Part shown: piece after piece, positions 35,685-48,493 of the stretch
Layout: the number at the start of each line of letters is the position of its first letter
Numbering within the stretch: the first letter of the stretch is position 1
Notes under the pieces: model-generated
The model's input: only the letters and a program-made list of their open reading frames with translations
Database searches by the model: none
Told to the model about the DNA's origin: nothing
Origin: Lamellibrachia columna
Lineage: Eukaryota; Annelida; Polychaeta; Sabellida; Siboglinidae
Direction: 5' to 3'
DNA length: 64,000 nt
Assembly: GCA_963662155.1 (NCBI GenBank)
Contig: OY759273.1
Span: forward strand, 58,501 to 122,500
Position numbers and translations under genes: made by a program

Positions 35685-37850
35685 TATGCAGGCCTGATGT
35701 AGCAGAAGCATTCAAAGCAATGATAGGTGGGAAATTTGCACCACTAATTATACTGGATGACAAATATACCGACGAGAACATGCTGACCAACACCTTCAAC
35801 AAAATAGTGACCGACACAGCCAGCGAGATCCTTGGAAAACAGCGTCGGACAAAGAAACCATGGGTCAGAGCGGACATCCTAGATCTCTGTGACAAAAGAA
35901 GGAAATTGAAAATGAGAAAATGTGATCCTGAAGGTGCAGCAAAATACAGAGAAGTAAACAGAAAGATCAAACTGGATATGAGAAGAGCAAAAGATAACTG
36001 GATAGCAGAACAATGCTGTAAAATTGAAGACAGCTTAAGCAAGAACAACAGCAAGAAGGCTTATCAAATAGTGAAAGACCTGACATCAGTGAAGAAAGGG
36101 ATAACTACCACTATCCAAGACAAAGCAGGGAAATGCCTGACAGAAGAACATCAGATCCTCAATCGATGGACAGAATACTGCTCAGAACTGTACAGCCACA
36201 ACCCCAACGGAGTCCCAGTGGTACTAAATTGTCCACAGACTACTGAAGAGGACGACTGCCCCATTCTTCGTGAGGAAGTGAAGGCTGCAGTAAAGTCTCT
36301 GAAAAAAGGAAAGTCAGCTGGAATTGATAACATACCAGCACAACTGGTTCAAGCTGGGGGAGAAACCTTGATTACCACAGTTACAACAATCTGCAACAAG
36401 ATCTGGCAGACAGGAAAATGGGTCACTCCATAGACTCAGCCACTGATCATCACACTTCCCATGAAAGGCAACCTACATATGTGCCAAAATTACAGAACAA
36501 TCAGCCTCATCAACCACCCGAGCAAAGTCATGTTGAAGATACTACTCAACAGACACAAACCCCAGGCAGAAGAGATCATCGCTGAAGAACAAGCGAGTTT
36601 TCGAGCAGGACATAGCACCAGTGAACTTATCTTCAACCTTATAATCCTTTGCGAGAAACACCTTCAACATCAGCAAAGCCTGTATCATGTCTTCATAGAT
36701 TTCAAGAAGGCCTTTGATAAAGTATGGCATGCGGCCTTATGGGCAATCATGAGGAAGTACAACATTGGCTCCAAGCTTGTCCGAACCATTGAACACCTAT
36801 ATGACAATGCCACCAGTGCAGTAATCTTCAACAGCAGCATAGAATACTGGTTTCGAACAACAGTCGGAGTTCGACAAGGATGCCTACTATCACCAACGCT
36901 CTTCAACATTTTTTCTGGAAAGGATCGTGACTAATGCTTTAGAAAACCATCAAGGCACTGTCAGCATTGGAGGCAGGACAATCAACAATCTTCGTTTTGC
37001 TGACGACATCGACGGCTTAGCAGGAGATGAACAAGAACTAGTCAATTTGGTGGAGCGCCTCGAGAAAACATCTACATCATACGGCATGGAGATCAGTGCC
37101 GAAAAGACCAAACTGATGAAGAACAACACACAAGGCATCAGCACAGAGGTCTAAGTTAATGAACAGAGACTTGAGACAGTAACAAGCTTCAGGTACTTGG
37201 GATTAATTATCACAGATGAGGGTTCCAAACCGGAGATACTTGTTAGGATTGCACAAACAACAGCAGCACTAACAAGGTTGCAACCCTTATGGAACGACAG
37301 AAACATCACTGTCAGTTCGAAAATTCGAAAGGCTGATGCGCTCCCTTGTCATGTCCATCTTTCTGTACGCTTCTTAAACATGGACACTCTCAGCAGATCT
37401 ACAGAAAATTATAAAAGCCATAGAAATGAGATGCTTTCGGAAGATCTTGCGCATATCATACAAAGACCATGTTACTAACGAAGCTGTCCGCAACAAAATC
37501 AAACAAGCCATCGGACCATATGACGACCTTCTTACAACAGTTAAGAAGCGTAAACTGAAGTGGTACGGTCATGTATCATGATCATCTGGCCTTGCAAAGA
37601 CTCTCTTGCAAGGTACTGTAAGAGAGGGGTGGGGACGAAGAGGTAGACAGAAGCAGAAGTGGGAAGATAACATCAAAGAGTGGACAGGAATGGAGTTCGC
37701 TGACTCCCAGAGGGCTGTCGAGAACAGGGAAACGTGGAGAGAGCTGGTTAGAAAGTCATCAATGCTGCCCCAACGATCCTTACGGCTTATGGGAAAAGAC
37801 AAGAAGAGATGCAGGCCTAAGGTACGTTATGATAGTATCTTCATAAATTG
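35685..37850 (+). pseudogene. RTE-type LINE, reverse transcriptase part, degenerate
   Basis: Plus-strand RT of a family distinct from CR1. Blocks: LKKGKSAGIDNIPAQLVQ, NYRTISLINHPSKVMLKIL, EEQASFRAGHSTSEL, VFIDFKKAFDKVWHAALW, VGVRQGCLLSPTLFNIF, INNLRFADDIDGLAGDEQEL, SYGMEISAEKTKLM and FRYLGLIITDEGSKPEI, with the C-terminus KLKWYGHVS and GRRGRQKQKWEDNIKEW. Stops at 36431 and 37153 and frameshifts near 36910 and 37330 break it. The endonuclease is absent: the element is 5'-truncated at about 35685, where the inverted copy and (TG)n lie. Clade call by motif style. Confidence 0.78.
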
Positions 37851-40530
37851 TTATTGAGAATCTTTTATGCATTTTTCACACTAAATTAATATGTCTCTAT
37901 CTTTCTCTCTCTTCTGGGAAGAATTTGATAGCATGGCCCATATTTGGAATACCCAGGTTATCAAACCATTGCAAAAGCAAGGGTCTCCAATTGGAAAGCC
38001 AATAGTTATGCATCACCTACCGCATATTTACGGTTTTCAGAACGAACTCAGGGAAGTTAACCAGCAACGTATGGCCACCTGCTAATAATAGTAAAAATAT
38101 ATATAGCGCCTGTGTCCTCCGGAAGCTGAGCTCAGAGGCGCAAACTACCAGAATAATTAAGCATTATCACGAATAGGGACGCACAAATATCATCATCTCG
38201 TGCTACGACTGGTTGTGATGAGAGCACAGTAATTGGTTAATGGATGAGATGGGGGTCTCAAAAAGGCATAACATAGCTTACTTTATGGATAGCGTGTAAC
38301 TATAACGTCTGAGCACGGACGTCATTGTAAAACGCTACGTAACGTTCGCACGTGGACGTCATGGTAAAACGTTCTGAAACGTCCACGCATGGACGTCAGT
38401 GTAAAGAGATGACGTCAAATAAACGAAGACAACTTTTATATTAATATGAAGAACATCATATAACCTTATAACCTTTCCAGTGAACAAGCGTTAATTATGG
38501 CGTTTTCAATATCTCACAAAATATAGGGAGGCCAAAGTGGGCAAGCTTTGTCACCCATTAGTTTACCATGCTACCGTGTGGTGGAGCAACATGTGACAAT
38601 GGCAAAAACGAAATGTTTAAGCCAAGAGGGGTCATGGCCGAATGTCCCCTTAAATATGCGAATTTAGGAACTTGGGCCCAATAAATTGAACGTTTAGAGT
38701 TTTGGAATTTCGACTTATTAAGTCGAACTTTTGATATATTTTTTTCTTTCTACACATGGCAGCAATATGCTTCCGTGTGTAAAACATTGAACTTCTGAGA
38801 TAAGCTTAGTTGATCAGGTTTGTATTCTTTTCAGCTTGTCAATGTTCTTATAAATTTTCCTTTATGTTTGTGTTCAGCAGTCTTATGAAAACATTCTCTT
38901 CAAAATGTCAGTAACTATGGCAGCATCTATAATGACTTAGTTAAGCTAGTCAACTCGCCTGGGGCTGTGGGCTTGTCATTTGAAACACTTTCAGAAGTGT
39001 GTGATTCAAATGCTTAATTAAAAGTCATGACATCATCATCTTCCAAAGATAGTTTTGTACCAGGATAACCCAAGGCTGCCACCTTCTCCGTGTGGCTGTC
39101 GGAACAAGTTTGTTCTTGGCGACCTCAAGTTTGAAAGCTTTATTTCCACGAGCCATTTCTTTAGCAAATATGGCTGAGTACGGAACTTAAACGAAATGCA
39201 TTTTACTCTATGTTTGACTAACGTTTGCATCACAAAGTAGAACATTAATTAACTAAGTTATCTTTAACGACTTTGATTCATTCCTATGATATGGCAAACT
39301 TCTTGTTTCTTTGACTTATATAATCCTAACGTTATCACCATTTTAATTAGGAAATTCAGGTGTAGAATTGGTAACTTGATATGTGCACATCATAAGTGCA
39401 GCCAAGAACTGCAATTTAAGTAATACTTAGAAACATTGTACATTAATGATTTTTATTATAATTAAATGGTACAGTAAAAAATAATAATTCATGTTAGTAA
39501 ATAGGTTTAATTTTAAAACACAATACATGGAATAATAATAATCGTAATAAAGCAATAAAGCGATATTCACATTACATTTACATTGTCACGATCATAGAAT
39601 GTAGTTTACAGCAACAAATAAATACATTTTGTGACCGTGAGGCAACATGTGTAAGTCAATCTTGCTCAGCGCCATCAAATTAAAACATTCGTAGTTCGAT
39701 AGCGTAACAAGTTAATCCCTTTGTGAGTGTAACTAATTCACACGTTGACAGTGTTAAATGACGTTACCTAGCGTTACAGTAGGCAACATGATAATTCGGC
39801 ATTTGCGAATCAAAGTTTGTGCTCTTCTTTCTTACCAATCCCACTGCGAGAGAGACGATGACAGTTTTAGTTACGCTACCTTAACGCAATACATTAGGCG
39901 ACGGCCTGCAGACCACAAATAGACAACCTCGGGCATTATGCAAGCGCGTGCAAGCGGAGACCTAGAAGCGCAGGTCTAGCTTAGTGTGGATTTGACGAAT
40001 TTTCATATTTTGGTCTTTCACCAGAATGTGTCCGCTGTATAACCAGCAGTCAGAATTTTTCACCGGCTTTCTTTAGCTTTCTCAGTCAGTATAACAGCTC
40101 CGAGCTTAGCTTGGTTAAATCTTAATTTTCAAAAATACGATTTGAAACCAAAGTTGTACTGTTTGTCTTCAAGTTGCCCCGATATTTGTAGATAGCGTCA
40201 CGGCGACGATCACACTTGAGTCGGACAATAACCATGCGGGAGGCGTCCATCGGCGACTTGGCGGCCGATTTTGGTGAACGCGCTCAATTTCCTGAGCTTC
40301 CTGGGGGTCATTTTCATCTGGTTATTTATGATGCAGATCAGTTTATTTTCAATCTCCGCAGCCCCCACCGCCTCTGATATTTCTTCAAACCTAAGGTTAG
40401 GTCTACGAATGTATTGTTCTAGTTTAGCATTGTCAGACTTCGGCGACTATAAGGATCAATGCGCTGTACATGGTATAAAATACTATTCACATTGTGTAAA
40501 ATACTACTTAAATATAAACAAACATGTGTA
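37851..40530. other. Non-coding spacer with minor repeats
   Basis: No gene recognised. At 38090-38150 TATATATAGCGCCTG resembles the GCGCTATATAAAT tail of the L2-like LINEs read in reverse. At 38305-38405 three imperfect units of about 47 bp carry GGACGTCATGGTAAAACG. The rest is unremarkable AT-rich DNA. Confidence 0.5.
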
Positions 40531-40533
40531 AAC

Positions 40534-41605
40534 ACTGAATAAATAAATAAAATTACTTTAGAAATAAATAAATAAAATAATTTAGAAAACCTTAAAATCT
40601 GGTGAGAATCCTAATGCAAAATTAATGTATATCACAAATAGTCCACCCATAGTGTCCATCACATAATATTCTCTTCATATTTGAAGTGACTAGTAAAAAG
40701 GTGAGTCTTTAAAGACTTCCTAAAACTTGTTAGCGTCTTGGAATTACGAATGTCTGCGGGCAATGAATTCCATAGTCGAGGCGCTGTTGTTCCAAATGCA
40801 GATTCACCAATGCTCTTCTTAGTGATGCATTGGTGCAGTGTTGGCGCATAGTCCTTGCGTAGACGCCCATCAGGAGTTCGTATGTGTAAAAGTTCGACCA
40901 AATAAGTCGGCGCCAAACCATTGACGCATCGGTACGCCAGAACTAGCACCTTGAAATGTATTCGACTTGCTACCAGCAGCCAGTGTAAGCCCCTTAAGAC
41001 TGGTATTATGTGGTCGTGCCTACTGGTGCGCGTAATTAGTCTAGCAGCATTGTTCTGTACTCGTTGCAGTCGAAGTATCTGTGATGCCGACTGGTTTACC
41101 AAAAGCGAATTACAGAAATCTAAGCGAGAGGTCACAAGGGCATTTACAACACTACCATCGTGGCTTCTGTTGTGAGATAGTGACGTATTGATGATAGTCT
41201 GTATAGATGATAATTACAAGCAGCATACACAGCTGTCACATGATGTGTCGTCGTCAGATGTTGATCCATATGAACTCCCAAATTTCGTACGCAGTCTACT
41301 GGTGAAATGATGTCAGCTCCAATGGTCATACAGCAAACTCCATATAACTTGAGATTATGTTTTAATATAAAAGTAATCATCTCAGTTTTGTCATCATTTA
41401 ACTTTAGCATACGAAGAGTCATCCATTGTCCAACTTCCCTAATACAGTATGTGAGTTGCCTCACTGTTTCCGCTTGGTCGCCCAGCACAGCTGGATTGTA
41501 GGATGCATATAGTTGAATGTCATCCGCATATTTGTGGTAGTGTACTCCATGTGTTTTGAATAAGCGCTGCATTGGCGTAGTGTACAGAGTAAACATAACT
41601 GGCCC
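40534..41605 (-). pseudogene. L2-like LINE, RT C-terminal half
   Basis: Minus-strand frames 41144-41596 and 40659-41135 are one ORF split by a single-base shift near 41145. Blocks: HYHKYADDIQLYASY (catalytic YADD), MLKLNDDKTEMITF, VRNLGVHMDQHL, VTSRLDFCNSLL, LQRVQNNAARLITR, IHFKVLVLAYRCVNGLAPTY, FGTTAPRLWNSLPADIRNS and FRKSLKTHLF. This is the L2/Crack style of RT, distinct from CR1 here. The tail is (AAATAAATA)n near 40534-40580 on the plus strand. 5'-truncated just before the YADD box. Confidence 0.78.
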
Positions 41606-41628
41606 AAGGACCGCCCAAGTTATTCGAT

Positions 41629-41877
41629 TTATTTTCTTTCTATGACTTTTTGTAACTGTTCAACGATCCAATTGGCAGTCGAGACCTCCATGTTGCCATG
41701 ACGATGGTCGAGGGGCATGTGGTAGGAACTACCCAGACGGCCACTCCTTTCCACCCCAAGGTTCATAGATTGTGACATGAGAGTGGGCGTAATGTCTTGG
41801 CTTTCTGTATAGAGGATTTGGAGCAGAGTTGTCATAGTGTTAGCATCCAAGTATACAGTCCATTGTTTCTCTTCCAT
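41629..41877 (-). CDS. Hypothetical 82-aa frame, doubtful
   Basis: Begins MEEKQWTVYLDANTMTTLL and ends EQLQKVIERK. Balanced composition, no recognised domain, no splice or promoter signal identified. The upstream stretch (about 41880-42060) contains a CTGTCTGCCTG-type repeat. May be a chance frame or repeat-derived. Confidence 0.2.
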   Translation of the reverse strand: MEEKQWTVYLDANTMTTLLQILYTESQDITPTLMSQSMNLGVERSGRLGSSYHMPLDHRHGNMEVSTANWIVEQLQKVIERK

Positions 41878-42790
41878 AAAGAGTTTGTGACTCTGTCTGC
41901 CTGTCTGTCTGTAAGTGTCGTCATATCTCCGTCAGTCTCGCATGACTGGTGCTGAACTTTTGTAGGCCGTGCGCGGGGGTCCACGGGGATGGTTCGTACG
42001 TTAAGCAAATCTAAAATTGATTGTGTACACCCGATGCCCCTTTACAAAACCCCGAGGATGGGTCTGCCACTGAAATATGTTTTATTCAACCACAATCTTT
42101 GTATCGTTACATGTTTATAAGTATCGATCTGGCCATTCGACATGCCCTGTAAACATGGTATTCAGGGCGAAACATTCACATTCGCTAAACGAAGCAGCTG
42201 CTTTGCCAAGAAACCAATTTTGTTTGTTTTTGAACATCCGTGTTTTGAAATCCTCCCTCAATTGTAATCTATCTTGATGCCATTACAACTTAACTATTGT
42301 AATTTTAATATTTTTTTATTCTGGGTGTAACTGACATTGATGTAAAAAGGGTGTGCTTGTTAGGGGTCCCTGGTTAACAATAAATATGCCTTTTCCAGTA
42401 ATCTGGGATGCCAATGCATGTATAAGAATATCTGACAATTCAGCGAAATAATTCATAAGCTGTCACGCTAAATTGAAATCCGCCGAAATGTGCAAACATT
42501 TTCTCCATTTCCCGCGTTTCTACACGTCTTTTCCCAATACCCACGCGTTTCTACCAACTTGGCGCTTTCGCAATTTTGCTGCGTTTCTACATCCATTCCC
42601 GCGTTTGTACATGTCATGTGATTACGTGAATGTGTTGGCGTGAATGTGGTCGTCAAAGATAAACGTAAAAGCATTTGTACATAATAATAATAATAATATA
42701 ATATATAAAATAGCTTGTCTTAGCTTCGCTTGATTAAACATATCATATACACACGGTGTTTTTGTGGTGGTTATATAGTAGTTATCTATG
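41878..42790. other. Non-coding spacer
   Basis: No gene recognised; a short (TAA)n run near 42685-42705. Confidence 0.5.
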
Positions 42791-42800
42791 GATCATGCTT

Positions 42801-43015
42801 GACCAATACCCTTAAGACGCTTGACCATGTCTTAAGACGCCTGACTAATGTCCTAAGATGTATGATCAATACTCTTAAGACGCTTGACCATGTCTCAAGA
42901 CGCCTGAATAATGTCCTAAGACGTATGATCAATACTGTTAAGACGCTTGACCATATCTCAAGACGCCTGACTAACGTCCTAAAACGTATGATCAATACTC
43001 TTAAGACGTTTGAAA
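42801..43015. repeat. 63-bp minisatellite (three and a half units) with 21-bp sub-period
   Basis: The unit contains CTTAAGACGCTTGACCATGT, CTCAAGACGCCTGACTAATG and TCCTAAGACGTATGATCAAT. The three sub-units share TAAGACG, showing an older 21-bp period. It stays open on both strands because 63 is divisible by 3. No evidence of translation. Confidence 0.9.
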
Positions 43016-43139
43016 CTCTTACGACGGTGATGATGCCGATACCAGACGCCTCGTCATTTGAGGAAAGGCCTTGTCAATATACTGCTGAAGTATTTTATAT
43101 ATTATAATTATCATGTATACATGCTTTTACGTTTATCTA

Positions 43140-43440
43140 TGACATTCACATTCACGTCACGTCATCAGATTCACATCATCACATTCACGTCATCACAGTC
43201 ATGTCTTCATATTCACGTCATCACATTCATGTCTTCACATTCACGTCATCAAATGCACGTCTTCATATTCACGTCATCACATTAACATCATCACATTCAC
43301 GTCATTACATTCACGTTATAACATTCACGTCTTCACATTCATGTCATCACATTAAAGTAATCATATTCTCGTCATCATATTCACGTCATCCCATTCACGC
43401 CTTCACATTCACGCCTTCACATTTACGTCGTCAAATTAAC
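43140..43440. repeat. 14-bp degenerate array (ATTCACGTCATCAC)
   Basis: About twenty units of ATTCACGTCATCAC with C/T, A/T and G/A variants. Units carry ACGTCA, close to a CRE core, but the regular spacing and decay point to simple tandem origin. Confidence 0.9.
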
Positions 43441-44835
43441 GTCTTCCTGTTAAATGTGCATCCACTGACGTGAGAGTTTCTTCTCATACAACTCATTCCT
43501 CGATTAAATTTACCCGTCGTTAATAAGGTGAATAATAAATCGGGTAACTTGTGAAAGTATCATTATCCTGATATCATATCACGAAAAAACGAAGATACTT
43601 TTTCTCCGAATTTCCACATGGCCTAATTTAAAATAAATTAATATTTTGGCCGACAATTTAAGCAAAACTAAATAACACATATGAAAAACAGGGACAGCAC
43701 TTCGTAGTGAATGCCAGATGTGTTTGTTTTCTCAGGATCTACGTAAACACTGCACAAACAGACAACCCGTCGTCCGTTCAAAACCTTTTTCGCGCATATG
43801 CACACTACCAACACAACACTTGTTTTACATATCGTTGCATTTTATGTGAAAATTACTTTCGACAATTTGCAAGATTTCTTCCGTAATTATATGTACTTGA
43901 AACGTTCGTATAGCTTTATGAATCTTGTTCATTTGTATACACTCTATACACAACAGAACCAATGCAAGAAGTTCCATGAAACAGCAGCAGCAGCAGCAAC
44001 AACAAAATAATATTAACAACAAGTATATTTTTCTAGCAAACAAATGAGTTGTAAACAGGTTATACATTAATACATATGTTCGGTGTTTTGTTTAGCAAAT
44101 ATATTCGAAATTATAATAAATTACAACGATTTAGACGCCTGTGTTCGCGTCATAAAGGAACCAACCTTGAAGTATGAATTTAGACGTTACGTTCATGGGA
44201 AACGTATCCATGCAACTTGTCAGTCGCACAATACTTAACAACGGAAGTCGACAACGGCAATACATATACCGAACACGACACGACTACATGATCATTTAGG
44301 CAGTAACACAGTTAATTAATAGTTCATTAAACGACACAAGACATAAGAATCCGATAACGGCGATGTGTTCAACTAACACGACAACAACAAATTAGTTAAT
44401 TAAATTACCAGTTGAACACGAAATGGTTTATCCCCGCTGTTATCGTCACCGACTTCTGTACGGATTTGCCTTCAGCCACAACAACACGACTCTTACAAAC
44501 CGGTGAACATGAGCCTAAGTGTTTTGTCGAATCGAGTGGTGAAGAACCATGTATAGAAAACTATACATGAACGAATTGTAGCGGACCAACCAAAATGCCA
44601 AAAAACTAAACACAACTTTTCATCGTGTAAGATGTAAAGAATAATCATATGCACAAAAAATAGCACTGAAAGATCCAGAGCTACAAAGTTCCAGAGCTAC
44701 AAAGATCCAGAGCTACACAGATCCAGAGCTACAAAGCAAATGAAGAGGACGTTTCTGGAAGAGCGAATCGCCTTAAGATTCACCGTTCCTGAATCGTCGG
44801 CGCCTCCGCTGATCGACTGCACCTACACCGAGACT
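43441..44835. other. Non-coding spacer with a 17-bp repeat
   Basis: No gene recognised. At 44668-44740 four units of AGATCCAGAGCTACAAA occur, and a CAG/CAA run at 43981-44005. Confidence 0.55.
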
Positions 44836-47757
44836 TTAACAAGATTTAACAAGATTTAACAAGATTTGCCATCCAAGCCAAAGGCCCAGATGGCAAGTGG
44901 ACAAGGAAGCCATTGGCTTATCGAGAGTCCAACAATGTTCATCTACTTATAGCCCGCCCTCCTGAGATATGTGTCAACCTTGTTTTTAAACATATTCACG
45001 CTGCTAGCAGTTACACAATCTGTAGACAATTTGTTCCATTCATTTATTGTCCTCTGTGAGAACGAGTGCTTCCTGATGTCCAATCTACATTGATCCTTTA
45101 CTAATTTTACCTCATGTCCTCTAGTTCTGCTATCCTTCTTGAGTGAGAAAAACATATTTCTATCAATATTTTCATACCCATTCAATATCTTAAAAACTTC
45201 AATCTGATCTCATCTTAACCTCCTTGTCTCTATAGTTGTTAAACCACATTCTTTCAGGCGTTCTTCATAACTAAGGTCTCTCAGTTCTGGAATCATTTTA
45301 GTTGCTCTCCTTTGTATGCGTTCAAGCGTATCTATATCCTTCTTACGATATGGTCTCCATGCTTGTATACATTATTCTAAATGAGGTCTAACTATTGCTT
45401 TATAAAGAGGTATAATTAACTTTTTTCCCTTGTATGTTATGTTTCTTCTAATCAATCCAAGAATTTGATTACCCTTTGAAGCTGCAATACCACACTGCTC
45501 TGAAACTTTCATATCAGCGCTTATTGTAACTCCTAAGTCCTTTTCTTTTACAGTAGTACCCAGAACAGTATCTCCCATTTTATAGTTTACATTCAAGTTC
45601 CTATGTCCTGTATGTAGGCATTTACATTTCCCAAAATTGAACAACATCTGCCATTTCTCAGACCATTTCACTAATCTGTCTAGATCGTTTTGTAAATGTT
45701 GTTTATCACCATCAGTATTAACCTTTCTAAACAGTTTTGTGTCATCCGCAAATTTCAGTACGTTACTTGTTATACTGTCGTCCAAGTCATTGATATAAAT
45801 TAAGAATAATATAGGTCCTAATACTGATCCTTGAGGTACACCACTCAAAACCGATTTCCAATTTGAAACTTCTCCATCTACTACAACTCGTTGTCTTCTG
45901 TCAGTCAGCCATTGTTCTATCCAGTCAGTTATGCTATCCCCGATACCATGGGCTTTTAACTTAAGTAGTAATCTTTGATGTGGCACTTTGTCAAAAGCTT
46001 TCTGAAAATCTAAGTAGATAATATCTACTGGCGATCCCACGTCTATCCACTTAGTGATTTCTTCCAAAAAACATAACATATTTGTTAAGCATGACCTCGC
46101 TTTAAGGAATCCATGTTGAGATGAATTTAATAATTTATGCTTAACGAGGAATTCCACCATATGGTCTTTAATTAACCTTTCTAATAATTTACAAATCACT
46201 GACGTTAAACTCACTGGTCTGTAATTATCTGACTTATTTCTCGAACCCTTTTTAAATAATGGTATGATGTTTGCTTCTTTCCATTCAAACGGAACAACTC
46301 CCTCTTTTAATGACAAGTTGAATACTCTTGCAAGTGGTATACTGATTTGTTCTACTGTTTCCATTAGTAATTTTGGAGGAATCCCATCCACTCCCGGTGA
46401 TTTGTTATCCTTCATTGCCTTTATTTTCTTAGCTACCAATTCTGGAGTTACAACTAACGGACCTAAATAGTCAGATTTAGCCCCCTGAAATTTAGCATCA
46501 GCAACTGGTAATGAACTAATATCTTCTTTGGTAAACACTGAACTGAAGTAACCATTTAGGTCTTCCGCTATTAAAAACCCCTGTGATATTATATTTCCAG
46601 CACTGTCTTCTAGAGGTCCAACCTTTTCTTGTACGTTTTGTTTACTCCTGACATATGCATAAAAACTCTTGCTGTCATTTTTTTATGTTACATGCTAGTT
46701 TTTGCTCATAGCTTCTTTTAGATTGTCTGATTTCAGTTGTAGCTGCATTAAGTGCCTCTTTGTATTTTGCATAGTCTTCGTCCTTTCTGGTACGCCTATA
46801 AACCCTCCACATAGTTTGTTTTAACATTATTTTTCTAATAGCCTCTTTTGACAAGTATTTCTTTCTACACCGTTTTCCTTGTTTTTGGAAGGGAACAAAT
46901 TTATCGATGATACTCTCAATTTCATATTTTAGAATATTCCAACATTCAATTGCGGTCTTATTCATCAGCATGTTATTCCAATCTAGCTTTGCTAAATATT
47001 TTCTCATATCTTTGTAGTTACCTTTGTGGAAGTTTCTCTTGTACGTTTTCTTATTTTTACTTTCTGATTTTACATTGATGTCAAAATGTATTTGATTATG
47101 GTCACTATTACCCAATGGTTCGAATATTTTTACATTGTCCACTAATTCTTTTTGTGATGACAAAACTATATCTAATACATTTTCTCCCCTGGTTGGTTCT
47201 AGTACGTGCTGAGTAAGAAAGCTATCCTGGATTAAAAATAGAAATTGTTGGTCCTCAATCCCTGTGCTCTCTAGAGAATTCCATTGTATGTGTCCATGGT
47301 TAAAATCTCCCATTATGATACATTCCCCTTTACTAACTTCCTTTATAGCGTTTTTTATTTTTGTGTTGTCCTCTTCGTTTATGTTTGGACTTCGGTAAAC
47401 TAATCCAATAGTTAATTTTGAATTTCCTGAACAAATTTTGCACCAAACAGCTTCATCGCAATCTGCTTCCCTTTCTAGTTTTATTTCATAAGCCTGAATA
47501 GATTCTTTACCATATAAAATAACTCCCCCGCCCCTTCTTCCTATTCGATCTTTCCTAAACATTACATATCCTGTCAGTCCTAATTCAGCATCTGTTATAT
47601 CTATGTTGGCCCATGATTCAGTTATACCAATTATGTGAGGGTCAATATCTTCTACCATAATGTTTAATTCGTTTTTCTTATTTACTATGCTCCTTGCATT
47701 TAAACATACGCATCTATAACCTTTTTTACAGAGATGTTTTTCGGATGATTTGATATT
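44836..47757 (-). mobile_element. CR1-clade LINE, best-preserved ORF2
   Basis: Minus-strand element lacking ORF1. The 3' end is the direct repeat TTTAACAAGA x3 (44836-44868, plus-strand reading). ORF2 runs from CKKGYRCVCLNARSIVNKK to RRAGYK with only three lesions, listed under the ORF entry. 5' truncated at about 47757. It lies 200 bp from the GPCR pseudogene end. Confidence 0.85.
44943..47735 (-). pseudogene. CR1 ORF2 (endonuclease + reverse transcriptase), three lesions
   Basis: The endonuclease (47735-46675) has all expected blocks: LNARSIVNK, IGITESWAN, RRGGGVILY, VYRSPN, IIMGDFNHGHIQW and LGNSDHNQIHFD. An A7 run at about 46685 shifts the frame; with six A residues NIKNDSKSFYAY would be continuous. 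RT (46538-45372): [84 protein letters not shown] and [16 protein letters not shown] then replaces the Tyr codon in PHLEYC (45372), and TGA replaces Arg/Gly in RLRGDQ (about 45212). The C-terminus ends at 44943. No TA expansion at IYIND. Confidence 0.85.
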
Positions 47758-47955
47758 GGTTTATCTGTGCTAGTGGCCTCTTGTTCTGCTTGAGACTTGT
47801 ATGTGAGCTCGGACGACAACGAGGAACATTATTCGCACAATCGGGTAGGTGAGAACAAGTTCCGGACAAACTAACGAGACTAGGTACAACACCAACACCA
47901 ACGCAGAAACGCTTCTGTTGTGTGCCTCGAATGTAAACCAGCAAACGTCTGTATT

Positions 47956-48493
47956 CTACGACGGGCTAAGAAGTAACCTTGAAGCAGCAACAGCGGCGCC
48001 GAAGATCCACGTGGAGACAATGATTCCGTGGCAGCGATTTCTAGAGAGCTGGTACCTAAGCTGCTTCGATACCGACACCATCTTAGAGAAGGCCACCCAA
48101 GCCTGGCTTTGCATCGAAGCGAAGCCGAATATCGACAGGCATACCATGTTTATCTTGGGAAGGTATTGTGTCAAATGTTGCACTCTTGATATATCTCTTG
48201 AGCAGAATACAGCACCGATTGGTAAAACCGTAAGTCCACTGCGTAAGTCCACTGCGTCTGCCAGAGAGAGCGATATCTTGAAGAGAACGGTGCGGTCTTC
48301 ACGTAGTTCTGCATATTTCACGAGAACAGCGATTAGTAGATAGTTCATGGTGATATGTAAGACGATCATTGCAACGATTACGCTTGTTTTCACGGCGCTG
48401 TAACGTTATGTCAAAGCTATCGGAAATGCTATTCTGTGCCAATGGCCTCAACGTGTCAACACATCTGACGCAACTGTTACTTATTTCCTCCAT
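47956..48493 (-). pseudogene. Rhodopsin-type (class A-like) GPCR fragment, TM1-TM4
   Basis: The N-terminal frame (48493 to about 48397) starts MEEISNSCVRCVDTLRPLAQ and ends SISDSFDITLQ, like an extracellular tail. A frame change near 48395 leads to VKTSVIVAMIVLHITMNYLL (TM1), then ISLSLADAVDLRSGLTVLPI (TM2, with the conserved Leu-Ala-Asp), a third hydrophobic stretch with QSQAWVAFSKMVSV, and GIIVSTWIFGAAVAASRLLL (TM4), then a stop at 47956. TM5-TM7 are absent. Ligand unknown. The DRY motif is not evident (SKQLRY region). Called by pattern, so it could also be one exon of a split gene. Confidence 0.5.

Noticed and set aside
42730..43107. 125-aa frame with RRLTNVLRCMINTLKTLDHVS repeats
   Set aside because: Open only because the 63-bp repeat is a multiple of three; the opposite strand is open too.
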